Shown here: positions 33,171 through 46,357 of the stretch, piece by piece
Numbering within the stretch: the stretch's first letter is position 1
Layout of the letters: each line of letters opens with the position of its first letter
Origin: Hyaloscypha bicolor E
Taxonomy: Eukaryota > Ascomycota > Leotiomycetes > Helotiales > Hyaloscyphaceae
DNA length: 64,000 nt
Direction of reading: 5' to 3'
Assembly (NCBI RefSeq): GCF_002865645.1
Contig: NW_020194685.1
Span: 2,443,363 to 2,507,362 of the forward strand
The notes under the pieces: model-generated
What the model saw: the letters and a program-made list of their open reading frames with translations, nothing else
What the model was told of the DNA's origin: nothing
Databases searched by the model: none
Position numbers and translations under genes: made by a program

Positions 33171-35034
33171 TCATTTAGTACAATTACCATCAATCCTCTG
33201 CCCAGGAACAAGCCGCTGCAAACTATCTCCCGAAGCAAACAGAAGCATCGAACTCGTATTCTGTTGATACTCTGGCCAGGCGAAGTACCCTTCTTCCGCC
33301 GTCCATCGAGCGGGACCACCAGTAGGATTAGATGCGAATGAGAGCCAGAGGGTTGTGACTGGTCATTAACAGGTGGGAAAACAGGAGTTGTACTAGCGTG
33401 GGTATTATTTGAAGGAGGACGACTTACCTTCCATTGCATGTGAGACGTTGTACTCAAAACTTGTCGATGGACCGCGGAATTCGTAATGCGTTCCAAAGAG
33501 CAGGGGCAGTTCAGCTAGCCCTGGTTATCAGGCTATTCACGCACGGCCACTGTTGGATTAAGAACACTTACAGCTATGATAGGCGCCCATCCAATCAACG
33601 GGAGATATGTTTGAGAAATTGCCAGCGTACTGGTAGCGATAGGTGGGAAGACCGACTAGGTTTCGGGTACTGTAGAGATGTGAGAAGATAAGAACGTTTG
33701 ACTGTGGTAGGATACCTCGTACCGGATCTCTTTGCTAACTGGACAAGCAATAATGCTCTCCGTTGCTGAGAAGAGCGCCGCTGCTCCTGGCCCGTTGGTT
33801 GTATAAGGCACGAAGCCAGCACCCTCATTCGCGTTGCTGCCCAAGATCGCAGGCTTTGAGAGGCATCAGCTCATAAAATGAAGACACAAGACGATGCTTA
33901 CAATTTTGGCCACGAATCCCTTCACGGCTCTGTCGGTGGCATTTGAAAACGCGGTCTTATTGTCTGGGAACGGCGTGAACGAAATCGCAGGCTTCGTCCC
34001 GTTGATTCCATAGTTCGAGAGGGCATTCTCTAATGTGGCCGCGGAAACGTTGCGGACACATGAAAGTTCGGTTTGAGCATCCAAGCCACCGCAGCCAACC
34101 AGACCTGCGAGGAATGTGAAGTTGGTATGTCCATTGTCGCCGCTTCCTAGGAGACCAGCCGCACCAGAGTCACAGATGAGGCTTGATACTATAGGGTCAT
34201 CTGGCCAAGCATAACCGTAGATCGAGGTGCTTGCCCCTCCTGCTGACTGACCCCACAAGGTAATGCGTTTGGGGTCGCCTCCAAAGGCGGCGATATTGTC
34301 TCGTGTCCATTCAATCCTATATCTCTTTGTCAATAACACGATCAAAAATACTTGCCAGAAGTAACTCACGCTTTCCGCTGATCGAGAAGCCCGGGATTCG
34401 CATCAATCAGGCCTTTAGCATTGGGATAGCCGAATACGTTCACCCGATAGCTTCAACACAGTCAACTTCATGGTGCTGACAGAGGAGAGAAGGCATCTCA
34501 CTTCATGACCACCACAATATGTGACTGAGTTCTTTGAATCCATTTATCAGGAATCTTGTACAATGAGTTGGCCCCTCCACTAGTGAAACCACCTCCGGGG
34601 ATGTATAGAAACACCGGAAGAGCTTGTTCCTGAGGACTCTCTGTCTTCAAGGCGGGAGCCCAGATATGGAGGTAAAGGCAATCTTCCGACTGTCCTCCAT
34701 TGATGAGGAATTGTGGAACTTGGGCTGTGTATATGGTCGAGCTATTGCTGAACTGTTGCATACATACTGGTGCGAATGCAGTTGCATTTATCACCCCACC
34801 GTTGGCTTTTGCTTGAGGTGGTGCGAATCTCAAATTTCCAATCGGAGGTTCCGCATAGGGAACTCCCAAGAACTGACGTACGAGAGGAGCGCTTTGGTTT
34901 ATGAAGCCGTGTAGTTCTCCACTGGTTGTCTGGACTATTAATCCATCATTGCATAAAGCAGTTGGTAAGATTAAGCCAACAAAAGCGAGTGAGAAGGTCA
35001 ACATACTGTCCAAAAACCATTTGTAAGCTTTCAA
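33171..35034 (-). CDS. Secreted type-B carboxylesterase/lipase
   Basis: Seven exons, 35034-34502, 34450-34370, 34316-33902, 33853-33723, 33669-33572, 33520-33428 and 33358-33171, give 512 aa. The N-terminus has a hydrophobic signal sequence (MLTFSLAFVGLILPTALC about 11-28), so the enzyme is probably secreted. COesterase landmarks are FLGVPYAEPPIGNLRF, SEDCLYLHIW, FLYIPGGGFTSGG (oxyanion hole), WTRDNIAAFGGDPKRITLWG and the nucleophile motif GQSAGG. The acid is probably Glu in GSNANEGAGF, and the base His is in GAYHSWLAELPLLFG. Several exon joins (for example NYRVNVFGYP and KAIEWTRDN) recreate conserved family strings across introns. It hydrolyses carboxylic esters; the natural substrate is unknown. 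The gene appears intact. Confidence 0.9.
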
Positions 35035-36484
35035 AATGAACAGTCGGCTCGGATGAAGTTACAGGAGCATGAGAGGGAGTCGGTTTATAACAAAGCCGGA
35101 ATTTGTGTATGGCCATGAGGGTAGACATGCCGATCACTTGTGCGGGAATGTGGAAAATGGTTTGTCCTGAACCGGATAAAAATACACCCATAAACCTTCC
35201 GTCTTGAGAGCTTCTTGACGTCTAACGACATAGCAAAAGTGGGGTTGCTAGCAGTGATATTTCAATTTTGCTAGGGAAACTTGCATACGAAGGCCGACGG
35301 CATTAAAAATCGTCCATATTCGCTAGTCAAGGAACACCAATATGTCTTAGTTTTGAAAATTGTGCGTCACAACGCCACCACATTCGTATGCTTTAGTTTG
35401 AGCTTGATAGAATAGAAAAGAAGCTCAAGTATCCTTCATTTGTATTTTGGTGACTTTAAAATTATAGGGACGTTTTTCGCGAATTTTTGAATGGGGGGGA
35501 ATGATTTTTAAGGCTCTCGCTTAGCAATTTAGACGATTTTTTAATGCCGTAGGCCTTCGTAAGTGGGCACAAGCCATTGAGGGGTAACCCCGCAGTATCG
35601 GACTTAGATCTCAATAGGGGAACTGTCCACCTAAAGTTGGATTTAAACATGCCAGGTAGGTCACCATGACGGGATGGCGCATGGGATTCATATCTGCCTG
35701 TTTTCCGAATTGAATCTTGCGGGAAAGGTGTCTGCCGTGACCCACGTCAAAGTCTATGTGCCAAGCATAGCAACAAAGCTTTGTTAATCTGCTCTGGTAA
35801 TGAGCCAACCTGTGGATCCTACCGCTTTGCACCGAGGCTCCACTGGAATTGTGGCAAGCTCAATCCCGGGTCGAAATCTATCCCAAGCTTTCTGCGTTAC
35901 AGCTTCAGCGGCACATCCAAAGCCCAGCGCTGAATGAGTGGGTAACTCCAATGCCTGGGACTAACAAAGTAATGTTTGGCTTTCACATTGGGTCGTAACG
36001 AGCTCCTACTTGGGGCTGGCAAGGAAACTCCAAACCCCCAAATTTAATCAACTGGCTTCGTGCATTGGCGTGCTCGCTTTAGGTAATCTTTCTGGAACTT
36101 TCAAGACAAATGAAACAGCTTGACAAACTGCCAGCGGCAGGTACCATATCAACTGCGATAATAGTAGCTCAGAGTGCCATTTCCCAGCTCTAAAGACTAT
36201 GGATTGGTATCACATTTGACCTCCTTGCCGTCCCCATTCAACTCTGGGCTCGTTCGTGTCGGGCTAGTCTTTGTGACATGCGGGGCCAGATATACCGTGC
36301 GATGTCTGGGCGAGTTGAGTATGCGATGTAGCCTCTCTATTCTTCCAGTTGGAATGCCTCATATTCGAAGGTTCACGATACGGTCTTCAAGTGGGGCAAC
36401 CTTCGAGTTAGAGTTGAAGGCTGGTGCTTGAGGAGAGGTGGAAACCGGCTTCAACCTGTGAATCGGAAATTAGCATAGGGCAGA
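35035..36484. other. Intergenic stretch before the AT isochore
   Basis: It holds the promoter side of the esterase and then unassigned sequence. Minus-strand frames at 35462-35832 and a plus frame at 36174-36431 lack motifs. Base composition falls sharply to AT-rich at about 36485. Confidence 0.45.
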
Positions 36485-39127
36485 ATCCACTTCCCGGATA
36501 TTATTAAATAAATTTAAAAAATACATATATTATAATAGCCGGTTCCCCTCCCACTGCGCTTCGCTTATAGTCGGGATAGGCAAGTGTCTCGTTTAACCAA
36601 GTGTCCTATCGAGAAAATACAGGCCTTAAAATTTATATATAATTCTTACCAAAAAACGCGTCTTGTAATTACGCGTTTGGCCCAACTTGTTAACTAATTT
36701 ATTATTTAATTTATATACAAAGTTTCCAAAAATAGGTATACCTTTATTTAATTCTACCAGAATTAGGGAAATATCCTGGAAGTATTTCTATTATTTATAT
36801 ACTATAGAAGCTAATTACTACCGTATCTTTAATAAGGCCTGTAAATAGTACTTTGAGAATAATAATAATTTAGTAATTACTATTGCAAGAATATATTATA
36901 TTAAAGAAGCTTCTTTACAAAAATCGGTATTTTATAAATATAATAAAAAAAGAAACTTCCAAGAACTCTATAATATATATAATAGTAATAATAAGATCCT
37001 AAAAGAGATATAAAAGAAAGTAATTCGGTAATATTACTACAAGTAATAGAAGGCTAGTTTAGGTACTATATATTAGATAGTTTAAGCTATAATTACCTAT
37101 TTAAAGGCTATAAATACTTCTTTTAAATCTAATAATATATCTAATATAATTAGATTAAATCTCTCTTAAAATTACTCTTTTTAGCTAGTTAATTTAGCCT
37201 CTAAATATAGAACTATAAGACACTTTATATAATTAAAACGAAGCTAATTATATATATATAATTCGCGTTTTATATAAAAGAAAATATTAGAATATAATTT
37301 CGGAAATATTAAAATACTTTAAAAAAGCTTTATATTATAGAAAGAAAAAATATACTAAATAAAAATAAATTAAGAGCCTGTATTAGTTACTTTACTAATA
37401 AATATATAATTATATTTATAGAAATAAAGGAATTATATATAGCAAGCTCTAAGAATTATAAATTAGTTATAATAATTAAAACTATTTATATAAATAGATA
37501 CAAATCTCTTTCTTTATTTATAATTACTTCTAGAAAGAAAATTATAAATAATTAGATATTAGAAAACCTAATTAGTATAAAATATATTAAATATATTTTT
37601 ATTAGATATATAAATAATAATATAGCTATAAAATACTTTTTCTTAATAAATATAAATCTTATATTTATAAATTCTTTTAATTAAAGGCTAGTAAATATAA
37701 TATTAAGCTTTTTAGTTCTTCTTTTATTTAATATATATTCTTTAATTATTTAATATTAGTATATTTCGCTTTTAGAAATACTATTATAAAATAGTAATTT
37801 ATATAGCTTTCTAATCTCTCGATTTTAAATATATAATTATTTTCTTTTTATAATTTTATTTTTATTTATATATAAATAATATAAAAGTATATAATTAAGA
37901 ATATCTTTAAAATTTCTAGTATATAGCCTATTAATTATAAAGCTAGAATTAAAAAAATATAATTATATAAAAAGAATTAAGGTAAAGAATAGCCTAGATT
38001 TTTATTATTATTTATCTACTATAATAAAATATAAAATATAGCTTTAATTCTATATATATTTATAAATTATAATCTTATAAAGTTTTTAAATAATTTAAAA
38101 GAAACTTAAAAAATTACTATTAAAAAATTAATATATAATTATAAAAAAGTTATAAATAAGCCCTTTTTATATAAGCTTTTATAAGACTTTGCTTTTTGGG
38201 CCTATCTATAAGTATAATAGAGCTTTATATTAAGATTAAAGAAAAGAAAAATAATAATAATAAAAAGGCTCTTTATAAGACTAAAAAGAAACTTGCTATT
38301 ATTATTAATCGAGCTAAAAATTATTTTAAAAATACTAGTATTTAAGCTTATAAGAATAAAAAAGCTAGATTAGTTAGAATTATAGAGTATTAATTAAAAA
38401 ACAAACTAATTCTAGTAAAGAATATAATACTAATTTATAAATCTAATAAAAATCCTATAATTATTAAATAAACTTGCTATAAAAAGAACTTTTACTTTAA
38501 TTTACTAGCTTAAAGTATTTCCTAATAATCTAATCTCTAATTAGCTAAAGATACCAAATACCTTTATTAATAAAGATAAAGATATAGTAATTAATATTAT
38601 AGAACAGAAATATTAAAAGAAAAATATAAGAAAATATATAAATTCAAGTTTATTTTCTTTTAATTATCCAGACTTATTAGATATAGAAAGTAATACGGGC
38701 TTAATTAATAGTATATAAGCAAATACCGATTTTATATAATTCTAGATAGCTTTGTTTTTTTATAAATAGTATTCTTAATTCTATTATAAATATTTTTGAT
38801 TTTATATATAATATATACTAAAAATTAAATACTAGTTAAAATCTCGATAGAATACTTAATTAAATAAGATACTTACTTATCTCAATTATAAGTAAAGTAT
38901 AATAAGAAAGGAGCCGGCTATAATACCAAATTTAAAAATTATTAAAATTAATTAAAAATATTTCTAAGTTTTTTTAAACTTTATATAAATAATTTTATTT
39001 ATTATTTTAAAAAATTAGTATTTTAATTACTTAATAATATATAAAATATAAATCTCTTATATAAAAATACATATATTAATATAAAAGATTTAAAAATCTA
39101 AGCTTTATTTTTTTATAGATATTTTAG
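36485..39127. other. RIP-degraded AT-rich sequence, left of the copia element
   Basis: About 2.6 kb of extreme AT content, dense in TA and stops in all frames, with few CA dinucleotides outside CCA or CAG contexts. No identity can be given; it is probably an older repeat that was mutated before the copia insertion. The transition at about 36485 is abrupt. Confidence 0.65.
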
Positions 39128-39410
39128 TATTGGTTTACCAGGAATATATAGTACTATTATATAGGTATAGAAGTGCTATTTATATAAGGTTAGTAAAGTT
39201 ATTATTTAGAAGTAGGAATTATAATATTATAGTATTAATATGCGATCCCTAAATCTACTAAGCCTAAAGGGGTCTAGTCTACTAGTCGAGTTACTAATAG
39301 GATATAAGGTTATATAACTATATCTCGTATTTCATATCCTATTACCTATATCCCGTATCCCGTATCCCGTAACTATATATGTGACTTCCAAAGAAATAGC
39401 TATACTAATA
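39128..39410 (-). repeat. LTR, left copy (3' LTR of the minus-strand element)
   Basis: It begins TATTGGTTTACCAG and ends GCTATACTAATA, and pairs with 45121-45417. It contains a short tandem of CGTATCC-like units near 39340-39370. Confidence 0.85.
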
Positions 39411-39869
39411 CTAGAAACTCTCTAAAAAACACAAAAAACAGTATCTTCTTTTAATTATATACAAATTCCCTAATCCGGCCTAGTACCAGATTTTCCCAAA
39501 CGCTCTATATATCCATATTACTTCTGAGGTTTTGGTTATATATTAAAGGCCGTAGTCTTTTATATATAACTTCCCCTCCTATAATATCCTCTTATCTCAT
39601 ATATTTATTTCCTGTCCTATCTATACTCGACCCATTTCTCTATATCTAATTATATAGTATTTATATTAATTAGATACTTGAGAGTATTTATTAGCTTCGA
39701 TTTTATTATAGAATCGGCAGGATTTAATTCTTCCTTAATTCATTTGATTTCTATAATCTCTTATTATTTATATACCTAGTAGAGGTATATTATATTAATT
39801 ATTAGACGCTTTTCTCGAATAGTTCCCAATTTAATAAGACATTTATATAATAACTTCGAATCCGTATAG

Positions 39870-40000
39870 ACTACTAGTAATAGTTCTATTTCTAGTATTC
39901 TATTAATTATAGATTTGACTAAAGTATCTATATTAAAGCCGTAAGCCATATTATAGAATTCCGAAGCTAGAACGCTTCTGGTAACTCTCTTATATTTAGT
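39870..40000 (-). pseudogene. RNase H remnant of copia pol
   Basis: The minus strand reads GYILVLVNGTRYTNII and then KYKRVTRSVLASEFYNMAYG, close to the copia RNase H segment of fungal elements. It is interrupted by stops and lies near the 3' LTR, as expected. Confidence 0.75.
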
Positions 40001-41689
40001 AAAGAACTAGTAGATAATATTAGTATATCTAGTTCCGTTTACTAAAACTAGAATATATCCGATTTAGGAAGAGAGATCTCTATTATTTATAAATAAAGTA
40101 TCTATAAAAATAATTAAATATAAGAACTCCTTTACTAGCCTTACAAATCTTAGTCCTCTGGCAGTATTCTTAATTTGCTATTAAATATACTTATTAAGTG
40201 CCTTTATATTAGTTTCCGAGAGTTTAATAGCTTGAATAGTAATTAATAGATTATATAAAGCTTCTGGTTAATAGACTAATATAATATATACTTCTCTAGT
40301 ATATTGGGTAATATATTAGTCCTTAATAGAGAGATCTTAATAAATAGTACCCCTACTACTTATAGTAGTAGTATTTTTTATAGAAATAGTTCGAAGGTTT
40401 TTATACTAGTATTCCTATATAAGAGTAATTCTAGTAGTATCCATATAGATAATACCTCTATTAAACTTGAGATTATAGTTAATAGTAAGGCATTTATACT
40501 CCTTGGCCAAGAACTTAGCCTCTTAGAGCTTTAGTTATTCTATCTTTATAAAATCATTATTTCTAATAAATAGGGTATTATTAGTTTAAAGGCCAATGAT
40601 TCCGAAGAGTTACTTGCTATAGAGGAAGCAAGAATTATAAGTTAACTATTTTATAGAAAGCTTATTAATATAATAGAAATAGTAAGTTTTAACTAGTGGT
40701 CCCTAGCTTCCGGTATACTATATAATAGTTTTATAACCTTTAGAACCGAATTATTATTCAGATTTAGCTCTCTAGTAAGCTTATAAGATAGGTTAATATA
40801 AAAATTATAGTTAAATAAGGTTATTAATTAGATATAAGCTTATAAGATATTATATAAATATAGCTCTATAATATCTATTATTATAATAGTAATACTAAGG
40901 ATAATTCTCTGGCTAATATATTAAATAGTAGGTAATTATATTAATATTATATATTTTTTGCTATTATTATAAGCCTGAATAACTAGTTTTGACTTCTTAA
41001 ACTCTCTCTCTATATCCTTATTCTTAATCTTATTAATAAACCGGGAATTAAAGATATATACTTTCTTTAGTACCTGAGATCTAGAAATAACTTTAAATAT
41101 ACCCTTTTCTAGGAGGCTAGTAACTTCAACTTAACGGGAGTTCTTATATAGGTTATTATCTTATAGGAATACTATAATATCCGGGTTCTTATAAGGGTAT
41201 CCTCTATTATACTTTAATAGAATAGCAGGAATAGCAGGAGAAATCATATCTATATTACCTTTAGCCTTACTATAGAGTTCGGAAACAGGTTCAGGTTCAG
41301 GGCTATTAGTAATAACCTTAATATCCCCTATATAAAAGGGCTTTATAGAGGTTAAGTAGAAAGTAGTATTACTATATAATAGAGCTAGTATATAGTTCTC
41401 TCTATTAACGGCTACTAGCTTATATGGCCTATTCTAACTGCCAGATTAACCGGTATTCCTTTTATACTATATAAGAATATCCGAATTTAAGGGAAGTTTA
41501 TAGATATTAGTAATACTGGAACTATTTCGGATATTTAGGGTATTTATAATCTGGTATTTAGCTCGAAGCTTCTGAATTTCTACTATTATCTTCTTGAGTA
41601 CTACCGATTACTATAATATAGTTAGTAATAGAGTATTATATTCGGTTATTCGGGATAAAGTACTATAAACCAAGAGGGTTAGGATAATA

Positions 41690-41960
41690 CTATTGGGTCT
41701 AGTAGAATTATTAATAGCCTTAAAAGCTATTTGAAATATAGTATTCTTATTAATTCTATTAATTTCGGCTATAATAATAAGGTAAATATATTAAATCGGG
41801 CTATAGTAGTATTTTATAATTCCGACGGAACTATAAGCTTCTATAAAGACGATTTTGACCTTGATTCCTATAGTATTTATAAACTAAGCAAACTCCTTAT
41901 TAGTAAACTGCTTTCCGGTATCTGCTATAATCTAATCGAGAGGGCCTAAATAGGTATTAA
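41690..41960 (-). pseudogene. Integrase remnant of copia pol
   Basis: The minus strand reads TGKQFTNKEFA, INTIGIKVKIVFIEA, SVGIIKYYYSPI and AFKAIN in order. This is the pattern of the catalytic and post-catalytic part of Ty1/copia integrase, with RIP-type substitutions and several stops. Confidence 0.75.
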
Positions 41961-43139
41961 TCTAATACTACTTTAGGGTATCCCAAGTATATAATATACT
42001 AATATTTTAAAGCTATTAGCCGGCTTAATATCTAGTACCTTTATTAATAATATAGAATATAGGCTTACCAGAAATATAGAAAATATTAATAATAATAGAA
42101 TAGTTAAAGCTAATATTATCTCTTAAATTAAACTTAAATTATTCCAGTAATCGTCCGAATTTCTGGTATTATTTATAGTATTTTATAAGGTACTTAAGGG
42201 CTTTTATATTAATATTATAGCCTGCTTATTCTAGTATATTTCAAAGCTTACTAATAGATAAATAATTAAAATAGTAATATAAATATTATAATTCAATCTC
42301 TATAAAAAAGCAGGAATTATAAGTAAAGAATTCGGAAATAAAGCTTTATAGAATAGTATTCCAAAGTAGGAAAGAGTATCTAAAATATTATATTACAGGT
42401 ATAAAGCATTTATTAGAAATAATGAAATAATTAGTAAGATTATTAAAATAGACTCCTAGTTTGTCTATATTAGTCAAACTAAGTAAAAATAGAGTCTTTA
42501 TAAATATAATATAGAATTATATTTACCTAATTAGTATTCTTATTATTATAGATCTAATAGAGGATATAGATCTAATACTAAACTAGATATTAACTTAATC
42601 TTTAGTAGTTTTATTAAGTTAGATATTACTATTAGTCTGCTATAAAGCTTGGAATTAGTTAAAACTAGTAGTTAAGAATCTAAAGGCTCTGGTATTAATT
42701 ATAACTCTATAAAAATAGTAAGTATTATATCTTAATATACTATTAATTATAAATATCTGGGTATCTTCTATCTATTTAATAGGTTCTAAGATATAGTTTT
42801 TACCTATTATCTAATATATAAGAGAAAGGGAAGTAAGGTTATTTATAAGGGTATTAGTTATAGGAATAGCAGGAGTAGGGGCTATAGAAGCAGCTAGGAA
42901 GCTCTTAACAGAAATAAAATAGGAATTAGAATAATATTTCTCTCCTTTATTCGTTTTTACTAGTAAGGCTTTAAAAGCATTACCTACTAGTTCGTTCTTA
43001 CTATTCTTATTATCCTTTTCTCTTTTGAATTCGGTAATATATTATATATAAGTACTATTAAAGTATTTATTAAAGTTATAGGTATTTTGGAATCTAAATT
43101 AGTAAATATTTCTACTCTTGAATCGAGCCTTTTTAGCCT

Positions 43140-43265
43140 CTTATTTCTCTAGTATATACTTCTATAAGCGGTATTCGGATTTCTTATATATAAAATACGA
43201 TTTCGGAGTATAATTATTATAATTACAGGGCTTGAAGTAATTATTATAGGTTCTGAAGTTATAGC
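43140..43265 (-). pseudogene. Gag zinc-knuckle remnant
   Basis: The minus strand reads NYTPKSYFIYKKSEYRL, aligning with the CxxC-type knuckle of fungal copia gag with the cysteines replaced by tyrosine (TGT to TAT, a RIP-type transition). Confidence 0.6.
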
Positions 43266-45120
43266 TAGATCTGTATTAATAATTTCCGGATAAATGGTAG
43301 TTTAAAGGATTTTGAGAATAGTATTATTAATTAGTAAAATAGGTTTCGGTAGTAATTTATTATTTCTTCTTATAGGTAGTAATAGATAATTAAAGCTTAT
43401 TAATAAGCTAGCCGAGATTATTAGAAGAGTCCGAAACTATATATTAGTATACCGGTAAGCCTTAACAGGAAATAATAATTTTATTATATAGGAATTCGGT
43501 ACTTTATAAGGCAGGAATAAGGCTATACTATAATTTATATAGGTTATTAATTAGTATTTAAATAAGCTCAAATATTGTCTTTTTAGGGTTCTTTATTATT
43601 ATAGTTACTAAGGTAATAGTATTCCATTTATTTAAATTTCGATAATAGAAACCGGGGCCTTTAAAAAAAGCTATAAATATTTATATAGGCCTCTTTATAT
43701 ATATAGCTCAAGAGCTAGTTATTATAGAAGTAGTCTTATACTAGTCTCTTTAATATAGTAGGAAAAGCTCTTACTAGTACCTCTTCTAGAAGCTCTATAT
43801 ATTAGTAGATATTAAGGAAAATAGTGAGTTTATAATCGAAACTACTATTAGTTCTATTATACTTCTATATTTCAGAATATATTTTTACTACTTCTCTAAT
43901 AAGCTTTCTAGTAGAAATAGTAGGTACTAATTAATAGTAGTTCGGGTTTAGTAGTAATACTAGTAGTAATAAAGGTAGAAGTAGTAGATAGCCTTAATTT
44001 AGAAAAGGTAAATAGATAGCTTGATTTCTTAATTGAGATTATCTAGTTCTCTTATATCTAGTTCTATCTAGAATAAGATAAACCGATATAATAGGTCCCT
44101 AAAGAAGATCTATTCTAATTAGATTATTATTAATAATATTAGCTTTGTTCTATATACTCTTTATTTCTTTTTGGGTAAGATTAATAAAGGATTATATAAT
44201 AATAAGGTTTCTATAGTTCTATTTAATATAAATACTACTATACTGAAATTAGATTTAAAGATTTTATATAAGTATATAGTTAATTAGATTATATATTATA
44301 GTATTAAAGTTTTTGAAATTATCCTGAAACAGATCCTATAGATTATTATTACTCTTCCTATATAAGATATACTAATATATCTTAGTAGTTATATATTCCT
44401 GAAGTTTAGCCTTTATTATAGTTATTAGATTAATATTATTCTCTTATTTCTTAATTAGTTCCTTTCTCTTATTAGTATCTATACTAAACCGAGTTCAGGT
44501 TCTTTCTAGTATATATATATGATTTATAGCAGGAGGGGTTTAAAGGTAAGATAGTTTATAATAGGTTTATAGAAAGGATTTAATAGTAAAGATATCCAGA
44601 TACCTGATTCAGATATCAGATATTCCAGATATCTAGGGATATTATAGGTATTAAAGTAAATATTTTACCCTTAAATATTTCGTCTATAATAAGAAATTTA
44701 GAAAGTGAAATATTATGATTCCGGAAGAATCTAAAGCTCGAAGGACTCGATTTAATAGTAAAATCGAAGTAGTAGTTAAATGGCTTTAAGGATATATATA
44801 GGGTATATATTCCGGAGAGAGAGTTCTATAGATATAGATATTATATAAGTGGAAAAGATAGTTTCCAAAAAGGTAATCTTAGGGCCAAAAGAAGTTAGTT
44901 TTAAAAAATAGTAGAAGTTAAATAGATAGATAGTCAAATAGCTAACCGCTTATTAATTAGTAAGAGCTAGATGTCTTCTTTATAGGCTACCGAATACTTT
45001 TATAAAGTTAATAAATAGTTCCCTTCTTTAATATAAAATAGACTAGATTTATCTTAGGCTACCGAATACTTTCAGGACTAATCTAAAATCTTTTCTAATC
45101 TATATATATAAACTAATTAG

Positions 45121-45417
45121 TATTAGTTTACCAGAAATATATAATACTATTATATAGGTATAAAAGTACTATTTATATAAGATTAGTAAAGTTATTATTC
45201 AGAAGTAGGGATTATAGTATTATAGTATTAATATATAATTCCTAAATCTGCTAAGCCTAAAGGGGTCTAGTCTACTAGTCGAGTTACTAATAGAATACGA
45301 GGTTATATAACTATATCCCGTATTCTATATCCTATTACCCATATCCTATTGCTTATATCCCGTATTCCGTATCCTGTAACTATATATATAACTCCCAAAG
45401 AAATAGCTATACTAATA
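45121..45417 (-). repeat. LTR, right copy (5' LTR of the minus-strand element)
   Basis: It begins TATTAGTTTACCAG and ends GCTATACTAATA. Differences from the left copy are mostly transitions, as expected if RIP acted on both LTRs. It is followed directly by TTTAG. Confidence 0.85.
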
Positions 45418-45907
45418 TTTAGTTTTGTATAAATTAATTATTAAAGATATTTTTTAAAAATAAAAATAAATTTTTTATAAATCTTTAAAATATAATATAT
45501 ATATTTTCGATATTATTATTAATATTATATAACTTTTACTATTTTTATATATTATATTTAAAAGATATAAATATATTAAAGTTATAAATTTTTGCAATTT
45601 TATATATAATTAGATATGTATTTAATCGGGCCGTATATTTAAATAAGAGTTTAATTACTTACTTTTTAAGTATTTAATTAGAGAATATTCCGGAATAAAT
45701 AACCTTAAGCTAGAAAAAGAATATATAGCCTAAAATTAATATTCTTATAACTGCCTAAAAAACTAATAAAGAACCAAGTTCTTACTATTCTCTCTTTTTA
45801 ATATTTAAAGGACATCTTTTTTTATTTTCTTTAAAATAATACTTTAGAAATTTGTTTATTTCTCCTTAGTAACTATTAAGTCTATTTTAGTTAGTTATAT
45901 TTTCAAG
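45418..45907. other. RIP-degraded AT-rich flank, right of the copia element
   Basis: AT-saturated sequence like 36485-39127, interrupted by the copia insertion. It runs up to the promoter and start of the small secreted protein gene. Confidence 0.6.
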
Positions 45908-46357
45908 ATGTAAGTTAGTATTCTATAAGTATAAGATCTTGCCTCTAATATATATAGGCAATTCTATTTAATACTTTCTATCTCTGGCATGTTTTTTGTC
46001 GCAGCGCAAGCTCTCAGTTGTGAACAGGCCTATATTCGAGTAGAGTACGATCTTAAAGATTTCCCATCTATTAATATTGATGCGGCAAAAGTAACGGTCG
46101 AGAATGTGGTTAATGGTCAGCTGAATACGGGCTGTATTGATAGTATGGATGAACCGGCGTTTGATCCATGCTGGTATTCAAAAGACGGGCATGCAAATAC
46201 CATTGTGTGTCCCTTTCGGTTATTCCGGGTTTCGAAGGGTTGTGCTCTCGATAAGCAACTTAGCGATGCCTTTGTTGTCCACTCAGATGATGGATCATTT
46301 ACAACTGCATGGCGAATAATTGAAATACAACTAGTTGGCGATGTTCATTGTGGTTAA
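45908..46357 (+). CDS. Small secreted cysteine-rich protein (candidate effector), split start codon
   Basis: Exons 45908-45909 and 45958-46357 give 133 aa. The start codon is split, AT|G, by a 48-nt intron with a GTAAGT donor and a TATAG acceptor. Read this way the protein begins MQFYLILSISGMFFVAAQA, a good signal peptide with likely cleavage near residues 19-21. The first ATG wholly inside exon 2 (45989) would leave only a stub of the hydrophobic core. The mature part is about 112 residues with six cysteines (22, 60, 72, 85, 96, 132), possibly three disulfides. It is acidic and has no recognisable domain. Its composition is normal, unlike the AT-saturated DNA upstream, and the frame has no RIP stops. 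Small secreted cysteine-rich proteins at the edge of RIP blocks are typical of plant-pathogen effector candidates, but no activity is shown here. Confidence 0.65.

Larger units (their letters stand above)
39128..45417 (-). mobile_element. RIP-inactivated Ty1/copia LTR retrotransposon, complete with TSD
   Basis: A 6.29-kb element is bounded by two related LTRs (39128-39410 and 45121-45417) and flanked by a perfect 5-bp duplication TTTAG (39123-39127 and 45418-45422). Coding direction is minus. In order along that strand there is a gag-like zinc-knuckle trace (43.25-43.14 kb) with Cys codons changed to Tyr, then an integrase trace (41.96-41.69 kb), then an RNase H trace (40.0-39.87 kb). Integrase upstream of reverse transcriptase/RNase H is the Ty1/copia order. 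Stops, frame breaks and C-to-T/G-to-A changes are everywhere, including LTR ends reading TA..TA where TG..CA is expected. It cannot be autonomous. Confidence 0.85.

Noticed and set aside
40304..40534. Plus-strand open frames inside the copia element (also 41731-41949)
   Set aside because: They are shadows of the RIP-mutated minus-strand pol gene; the minus strand shows the real domain traces.
46137..46319. Alternative plus-strand frame within the small secreted protein gene
   Set aside because: It overlaps the longer frame that has a signal peptide and regular cysteines, and has neither itself.
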